Shown one piece after another: positions 7,633 to 12,497 of a stretch of DNA of 12,497 nucleotides (positions within the stretch are counted from its first letter, which is position 1; each line of letters starts with the position of its first letter). The stretch comes from an uncultured Candidatus Melainabacteria bacterium (GTDB taxonomy: Bacteria; Cyanobacteriota; Vampirovibrionia; LMEP-6097), in the NCBI GenBank assembly GCA_937927525.1, contig CALBDR010000113.1, forward strand, positions 1 to 12,497. Direction: 5' to 3'. The position numbers and the translations under genes were made by a program. The notes beneath the pieces are model-generated. The model was not told the origin of the DNA. It did no database searches and saw only the letters and a list, made by a program, of their open reading frames with translations.

Positions 7633-7811
7633 GTAGTAAGAGCTGCTTAGTTATTAGGAAGAATCAGAACATTTACATCTATCATAGTTTTAATTCCCCA
7701 CAAAACCCTTACAAGTAAACACATACAAAATTTAATATTTAAACCCTCTCGACATAATCTTTCTATAACCTAAGCTGTGCAAAGGACTAGCAAGAAAAGA
7801 ATTTAATATGA
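7633..7811. other. Intergenic region with no gene recognised
   Basis: About 180 bases between hom and the remains of a broken gene. I see no tRNA-like fold, no intrinsic terminator (no GC-rich hairpin followed by T residues) and no convincing promoter. An ATG at 7808 is followed after one codon by TAA. It may be the remnant start of the downstream pseudogene. Confidence 0.5.
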
Positions 7812-8760
7812 ATTAAGGGAAGCTTCAAAAAAGAAGCTTGTTACTATCATGGAAGAGAAAATATATTTAACCATATATTAAATGGCAACACAGTTCAAAT
7901 CAGCTCACAGAAAGCTGAATACATCACACCTGAGCAAATTTTAGATTCAGCAATGAGTGTAAGGTCTATGATTAAAAGTATTAAAGCAAAGCATCCAAAA
8001 GAGAACTTTGTCATTTTAATAGGAGATGGTCAGCTTACTAAAACAAAACCTGTTTTTGAAGAATATGATTTTAAAACCTTGAAGACTAATGGCGTAAACT
8101 ATCTATTACTCGAGCAACCTCATGATGATTGAAAAAGAATCGAAAGAAGAAAATGCTGCGGATTACATCGACTCCCTTAAACACTATAAAGCTGCAGCAG
8201 AGCAAGCTGGAATGAAGGTTAAGTTTATAAACGTAAGTGTCGATGACGAGTTTAAATATAACCTTACCCTTGCTTTACAAGAGGGGATTATTCAAACAAA
8301 AGCAAAATATTAACACGATGAGCAAAGCCATTTAAAACTTTCTAGCTTCAATTTCGCTCTAAGTAAAATTAATGAACACCTAAATTATCTTAAACACGGT
8401 TTTGCTGGTAAATTCATGCACGATCAAGTATTAAATTACCTAGATAAAACAAATGGTAGCTGTATTTTTATAGGCGACTTCAGTAATTCTCAATACGTTT
8501 ACTTCAATACGAGTAATTACCCAGAGAAACATAGTAGTAGTCTCTATATGAGACTATCTAAAAGTGAGAAACCTTGTTATTCATACGAGGTAGTAAGAGA
8601 AGGTTTAGCTGCTAATCATAGACAAAATGAAATTATAAGAATTTTACTCAATAAAACTACTAAAACAACCATTTTTCCTTGTAAAAATGCAAATGAAGAA
8701 AAGCAGGGTTTAGGTTTATGTGTGCATGAATACAATGAAGACGATAGACCTAAACAATAA
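7812..8760 (+). pseudogene. Broken gene of about 315 codons, possibly of the TraB/ChaN/erythromycin-esterase-like (Tiki) group
   Basis: Three stretches read as one protein if two lesions are repaired. Frame 3 is open from 7812 to a TGA at 8130-8132 and ends NYLLLEQPHDD. Dropping one base at about 8130 continues as EKESKEENAADYIDSLKHYK in frame 1. That frame meets TAA at 8311-8313 and is then open without interruption to 8760, although the region just after the stop has no start until 8416. The sequence on both sides of each lesion is protein-like, and frame 3 beyond the TGA is not, which argues for decay of one gene, not separate small genes. A true 5' start is not visible: a TGA precedes 7812 and the first in-frame ATG is 7953. 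The pattern FVILIGDGQ, then GVNYLLLE, then YKAAAEQAGMKVKFINV, and later CIFIGDFSNS recalls the spacing of Tiki-fold proteins. The usual GExH and GxxH residues are absent, so this is only a weak suggestion. Sequencing error could explain either lesion. Confidence 0.7.
7820..7839. repeat. Hairpin-forming inverted repeat near the 5' end of the pseudogene
   Basis: AAGCTTC, six A residues, then GAAGCTT: a perfect seven-base stem with a six-base loop. No T-run follows on either strand, so it is not a standard intrinsic terminator. It could be coding remnant (it translates within the open frame) or an RNA hairpin. Confidence 0.4.
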
Positions 8761-8828
8761 TATTTCCATAAATTTGGTTAATACTCATAATCTAAATTTT
8801 AGGTGCTAAACGTGGTAAAGTATTATTC

Positions 8829-10697
8829 GTGGAAACTTTAAATAAAGAAACAGAGTCAAACAATCAGGGTAAGCCCCAATCTCAAAATTTCAGATTAAAA
8901 AGAACCCATCTATGCGGTTCCTTAGTCGAAGCAAACGTAAACCAAGAAGTTATTTTAGCTGGTTGGGTAGATACTAGAAGAGATTTAGGAGGAATCGTTT
9001 TCCTTGAACTTAGAGATCATAAAGGTCAAATCCAATTAGTAGCTGACCCAGACAAAAATCCTGAAGTTCACGAAGTTTTCCAAAAAATCAGACCTGAGTA
9101 TGTAATCGCCATTAAAGGTACAGTTACTGTAAGACCAGAAGGTTCTGAAAATACTTCTCTTAAGTCTGGAGCTATTGAAATTTATCCTACAGAAGTAGAG
9201 ATTCTTAATGAATCAAAAGTTTTACCTTTCCCTTTAGATAAGGTGGATGAGGTAAATGAAGACTTAAGACTTAAGTATAGATATTTAGAATTAAGACAAA
9301 ACACTAAAAGAAAGCATTTAGAGAATAGACATAAAGTAGTACACGCTATTCGTAACTATCTAGCAGAAACTGATTTCTTGGAAATTGAAACTCCAATCCT
9401 TTCCAAATCGACTCCAGAAGGAGCAAGAGACTATTTAGTGCCTAGTAGAGTTCACCCTAACTCTTTCTATGCTTTACCTCAATCACCTCAAATCTATAAA
9501 CAATTATTAATGATGAGTGGTGTTAACAGATACTACCAAATCGCAAAATGTTTTAGGGATGAGGATTTAAGAGCAGATAGACAACCAGAATTTACTCAAA
9601 TCGATGTTGAGATGAGCTTCGTAACTCAAGAAGATGTTATTGAAACTAGTGAAGGTATGATTCAAGCTGCTTTTGCTGCTTTAGGAATTGAAGTCGAAAC
9701 TCCTTTTGCAAGAATGACTTATACAGACGCTATTAATAAATATGGTTCTGATGCTCCAGACTTAAGATTTGGAATGGAATTAATAGATCTTACTAAATTA
9801 ATGGCTGGCTCAGAGTTTAAAGCTTTTGCTGGAGTAGCTCAAAGCGGTGGTTTAGTTAAAGCTATCAACTTTAAAGGTGGAGCTAAGCTTAGCCGAAAAG
9901 ACTTCGATGATTTAAAAGATCTTGCTTGTAGCAAAGAGATGGGTGCTAAAGGTCTTGCCTGGATAGCGTTTAAAGATAAAGGTGAAGGTGAAATTGAAAT
10001 CAGTTCACCTATCGCTAAGTTCTTTACTGAGGAACAGATGGAAGAAATGAAAACTAGAGCTTCTGTAGAAGCTGGTGATGCTCTTCTTTTTGTAGCTGAT
10101 AATGCTAAAGTAGTTCACCATGTTTTAGGTAAATTAAGAATTCACCTTGCAAAGCAAGAAGCTTTGATCGATCCTAAAGATAGAAAACTTGTTTGGGTAG
10201 TAGATTTCCCTATGTTTGAATACGATGAGAAATCTAAGCGTTTTAAAGCAAACCATCACCCATTCACTCTTCCATTCTCTGAAGATTTAGATAACCTAGA
10301 GAAAAATCCAGCAAATGTTAAAACTTATGCCTATGACATCGTTTTCAATGGTATTGAACTCGGTGGAGGATCTATTAGAGTTCACCGTAAAGATGTTCAG
10401 GAAAGAATCTTTAAAGCTCTAGGAATAGATGATGAGACTGCTAAAGAAAGATTTGGCTTCTTGTTAGAAGCTCTAGAATTAGGTGCACCTCCACACGGTG
10501 GTATTGCTCTAGGTTTAGATAGATTCATTATGCTTCTGTCTAATACTGAAAGCATTAGAGATGTAATCGCATTCCCTAAAAACCAGTCTGCATGGTGTCC
10601 ACTTACAGCAGCACCTTCACTAGTAGATGAAAATCAGCTTGAAGAGCTTTTCTTAGAAATGGTTAAAGCTGAGGAAGAAGATGAGAGTGAAGATTAA
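8829..10697 (+). CDS. aspS: Aspartyl-tRNA synthetase, bacterial type
   Basis: A class II synthetase that charges tRNA(Asp). The 622 residues are slightly longer than the usual 585-600 because of a polar N-terminal extension of about 23 residues before the start of the anticodon-binding OB domain (FRLKRTHLCGSL). An acidic tail (AEEEDESED) ends the protein. The OB domain (about 25-140) contains GWVDTRRDLGG. Motif 2 is CFRDEDLRADRQPEFTQID (Arg243), the bacterial GAD insertion is at about 310-425, and motif 3 is GGIALGLDRFIMLL (GLDRF 562-566). Leu53 in RRDLGG is where many non-discriminating AspRS have His, which suggests the tRNA(Asp)-specific form. The start is GTG with an in-frame TAA upstream at 8793-8795, and no strong Shine-Dalgarno is seen (only TAAAG about ten bases before). 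It stands alone, with 68 bases separating it from the pseudogene and 129 from ilvD. Confidence 0.97.
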   Translation: METLNKETESNNQGKPQSQNFRLKRTHLCGSLVEANVNQEVILAGWVDTRRDLGGIVFLELRDHKGQIQLVADPDKNPEVHEVFQKIRPEYVIAIKGTVTVRPEGSENTSLKSGAIEIYPTEVEILNESKVLPFPLDKVDEVNEDLRLKYRYLELRQNTKRKHLENRHKVVHAIRNYLAETDFLEIETPILSKSTPEGARDYLVPSRVHPNSFYALPQSPQIYKQLLMMSGVNRYYQIAKCFRDEDLRADRQPEFTQIDVEMSFVTQEDVIETSEGMIQAAFAALGIEVETPFARMTYTDAINKYGSDAPDLRFGMELIDLTKLMAGSEFKAFAGVAQSGGLVKAINFKGGAKLSRKDFDDLKDLACSKEMGAKGLAWIAFKDKGEGEIEISSPIAKFFTEEQMEEMKTRASVEAGDALLFVADNAKVVHHVLGKLRIHLAKQEALIDPKDRKLVWVVDFPMFEYDEKSKRFKANHHPFTLPFSEDLDNLEKNPANVKTYAYDIVFNGIELGGGSIRVHRKDVQERIFKALGIDDETAKERFGFLLEALELGAPPHGGIALGLDRFIMLLSNTESIRDVIAFPKNQSAWCPLTAAPSLVDENQLEELFLEMVKAEEEDESED

Positions 10698-10759
10698 AGC
10701 TTAGCCCCAGGGTCCTTATCCTTTCTAAAGTAGAATATTTTAATGTTCAAGATATATTG

Positions 10760-10791
10760 TAAGACTAATAATGTTTATTAATAAGACTAAT
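10760..10791. repeat. Direct repeat TAAGACTAAT x2 upstream of ilvD
   Basis: Two identical ten-base copies, at 10760-10769 and 10782-10791. Their starts are 22 bases apart, about two helical turns, so both copies present the same DNA face. They lie 36 bases before the likely ilvD start, where a regulator could bind. A similar AAGACTAA occurs before the first ABC gene (1350-1357). The sequence does not identify a regulator. Confidence 0.45.
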
Positions 10792-10826
10792 TCGAGATGG
10801 GTTCACCTTATAGTAAAATAAAGAAA

Positions 10827-12497
10827 ATGCGAAGTGATTTAATTAAAAAAGGTTTCGATAAAACCCCCCATAGAAGTTTACTTAAAGCTACTGGAGTTAT
10901 CAAATCAGACGAAGACTTTAACAAACCTTTCATTGGTATCTGTAATAGTTATATTGACTTAATCCCAGGGCACGTTCACTTACAAGCTTTCGGAAAAGTG
11001 ATCAAAGAAGAAGTGAGAGCAGCTGGTGGAGTGCCTTTCGAATTTAACACTATAGGTGTTGATGACGGTATCGCAATGGGGCACATAGGAATGCGCTATA
11101 GCTTACCTTCTAGAGAACTCATCGCTGACTCTCTAGAAACTGTGGCTGAAGCTCACAGACTTGACGCCTTAGTATGTATTATGAACTGTGACAAAATTGT
11201 TCCAGGAATGATGCTGGGAGCTGCCCGTGTAAACATCCCCACTATCTTCATTTCAGGTGGACCTATGGAAGCTGGTACTTTAAGTGATGGTACGAAAGTA
11301 GACTTAGTATCTGCCTTTGAAGCTATTGGTGCATACTCTAAGGGCGATATAGACGAAGAACGTTTAAAAGAAATCGAAGATAATGCTTGTCCAACATGTG
11401 GAAGCTGTTCTGGTATGTTCACAGCTAACAGCATGAACTGCCTACTAGAAGCTATCGGCATGGCACTTCCGGGTAATGGTTCTATTTTAGCTACTGACAG
11501 TGGTAGAGAGGTTCTCGGTAAAAAAGCAGCTAGGCAAATCCTTAAAATCCTAGAAGCTGATCTAAAACCTAGAGACATTATTACTATGGAAAGTATCGAC
11601 AACGCCTTTACTCTAGACGTAGCCATGGGTGGTTCTACTAATACGATTTTGCACACACTTGCGATAGCTCAGGAAGCAGGTTTCGAATACCCAGTAGAAA
11701 GATTGAATATGATTGCAGAGCGTACACCATATATCTGTAAAGTAAGTCCTAGTGCACCTGACATTCATATGGCTGACGTAAATGAAGCTGGTGGAGTTTC
11801 AGCTATACTTGCTGAGCTTGCTAAGCGTGATGGTTTATTAAATTTAGATAGACCCACAGTTACTCTTCAGTCATTAGGGGAAAATATCGCTGGAGCTGAA
11901 ACGAAAAACGATAAAATGATTCGCAGAATTGATAATCCTTACTCTGAGACTGGTGGCTTAGTTGCATTATTCGGAAATATTTCGCCTAATGGCGGAGTCG
12001 TTAAATCCGCTGGTGTTGTTCCTGAAATGTTAAAACATAAAGGACCAGCTAGAGTCTTCACTTCACAGGACGACTGTTTAGCTGCAATCTATAAAGGTGA
12101 TATCAAAGAAGGTGATGTCGTAGTAATCATCTACGAAGGACCTAAAGGTGGTCCAGGTATGCCAGAGATGTTAGCTCCTACTAGTGCAATTATGGGTGCT
12201 GGTCTAGGTGGTAAAGTAGCTTTAATAACAGATGGACGCTTCAGTGGTGCGACCAGGGGAGCATGTATCGGACATATCTCACCAGAAGCTGCTTCTGGTG
12301 GACCTATCGGCATTATCCAAGAAGGAGATATTATCGACATAGATATTCCAGCGAAAAAGATAAATGTTGAACTTAGTGATGAAGAAATACAGAAAAGACT
12401 TGAAGCTAAATTACCTTTTGAGCCTAAGATTAAGAAAGGTTGGATAGCTAGATATACACATTTCGTTTCTAGTGCAGATACCGGAGCAGTGCTTAGC
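10827..12497 (+). CDS. ilvD: Dihydroxy-acid dehydratase, 3' partial
   Basis: Dehydrates 2,3-dihydroxy-isovalerate and 2,3-dihydroxy-3-methylvalerate to the keto acids of valine and isoleucine; cytosolic, Fe-S dependent. 557 codons are open to the last base, ending SSADTGAVLS. That closely resembles the usual C-terminus, so only a few codons and the stop should be missing. The three conserved cluster cysteines are Cys39 (GICNSYIDLIPGH), Cys121 (MNCDKIVPGM) and Cys194 (CPTCGSCSGMFTA). VDDGIAMGH gives the Mg-binding acids and Lys123 fits the carboxylated lysine. This set fits the [2Fe-2S]-type lineage, though cluster type is not certain. The start at 10827 gives MRSDLIKKGF, the form typical of many relatives. 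An in-frame ATG at 10797 would add ten residues (MGSPYSKIKK), and neither start has a strong ribosome-binding site. No leader peptide, T-box or attenuator is evident upstream. Confidence 0.95.
   Translation, partial: MRSDLIKKGFDKTPHRSLLKATGVIKSDEDFNKPFIGICNSYIDLIPGHVHLQAFGKVIKEEVRAAGGVPFEFNTIGVDDGIAMGHIGMRYSLPSRELIADSLETVAEAHRLDALVCIMNCDKIVPGMMLGAARVNIPTIFISGGPMEAGTLSDGTKVDLVSAFEAIGAYSKGDIDEERLKEIEDNACPTCGSCSGMFTANSMNCLLEAIGMALPGNGSILATDSGREVLGKKAARQILKILEADLKPRDIITMESIDNAFTLDVAMGGSTNTILHTLAIAQEAGFEYPVERLNMIAERTPYICKVSPSAPDIHMADVNEAGGVSAILAELAKRDGLLNLDRPTVTLQSLGENIAGAETKNDKMIRRIDNPYSETGGLVALFGNISPNGGVVKSAGVVPEMLKHKGPARVFTSQDDCLAAIYKGDIKEGDVVVIIYEGPKGGPGMPEMLAPTSAIMGAGLGGKVALITDGRFSGATRGACIGHISPEAASGGPIGIIQEGDIIDIDIPAKKINVELSDEEIQKRLEAKLPFEPKIKKGWIARYTHFVSSADTGAVLS

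Noticed and set aside
8130..8132. TGA as a recoded or read-through codon
   Set aside because: The same frame after TGA is not protein-like (KRIERRKCCG then a stop), while the shifted frame is, so a frameshift is the better reading.
8122..8313. Separate small gene of 63 codons
   Set aside because: It overlaps and continues the protein-like sequence of the preceding frame and is followed by more open frame after its stop; a broken single gene explains it better.
8761..8828. Riboswitch or T-box before aspS, also considered at 10698-10826 before ilvD
   Set aside because: No conserved T-box sequence, specifier stem or terminator hairpin is visible, and the spacers are short.
10797..10826. Upstream ATG as the ilvD start
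   Set aside because: It would add ten residues, without a better ribosome site; MRSD at 10827 matches common family N-termini. Not excluded.
11153..11656. Antisense open frame within ilvD
   Set aside because: Opposite a clear ilvD including its Fe-S cysteines.
12131..12340. Antisense open frame within ilvD
   Set aside because: Short proline/alanine-rich shadow opposite conserved ilvD sequence.

Overview
The window is AT-rich bacterial DNA with compact, mostly plus-strand genes. The conserved genes are housekeeping: methionine salvage, homoserine dehydrogenase, aspartyl-tRNA synthetase and dihydroxy-acid dehydratase. A flagellin-family gene behind a sigma-28-like promoter suggests a flagellated bacterium, and the MdlA/MdlB-type exporter pair fits many phyla. 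Several genes start with GTG or TTG and lack a clear Shine-Dalgarno. I cannot place the organism firmly. A non-photosynthetic relative of the Cyanobacteria (Melainabacteria/Vampirovibrionia type) is a low-confidence guess from general character only.

Layout. Bases 1-1265 hold acireductone dioxygenase (mtnD, 5' end cut by the window edge) overlapped by four bases with enolase-phosphatase (mtnC); these are consecutive late steps of methionine salvage. Bases 1363-4735 hold two overlapping half-transporters that look like one heterodimeric ABC exporter, with one degenerate and one canonical ATP site. A minus-strand gene at 4819-5661 encodes a short, cysteine-free flagellin-family protein. It diverges from an unrecognised 165-residue gene at 5816-6313. 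The spacer between them holds a sigma-28-like promoter, two palindromes and a possible sigma-70 promoter.

Bases 6373-7632 encode a three-domain homoserine dehydrogenase. The 7633-8828 stretch has no intact gene: about 180 bases with nothing recognisable, then a decaying gene (about 7812-8760) broken by one frameshift and one in-frame stop. It is followed by aspS (8829-10697), a spacer with a 10-base direct repeat spaced by 22 bases, and ilvD (10827 to the window end, complete except for perhaps a few last codons).

How they fit together: mtnD/mtnC recycle methylthioadenosine to methionine, hom supplies homoserine for methionine and threonine, and ilvD serves isoleucine and valine synthesis, so amino-acid supply is a loose theme. 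Apart from mtnD-mtnC and the ABC pair I see no clear operon. No convincing undescribed multi-gene system is visible. The least explained parts are the divergent flagellin-like/unknown-gene locus and the pseudogene.
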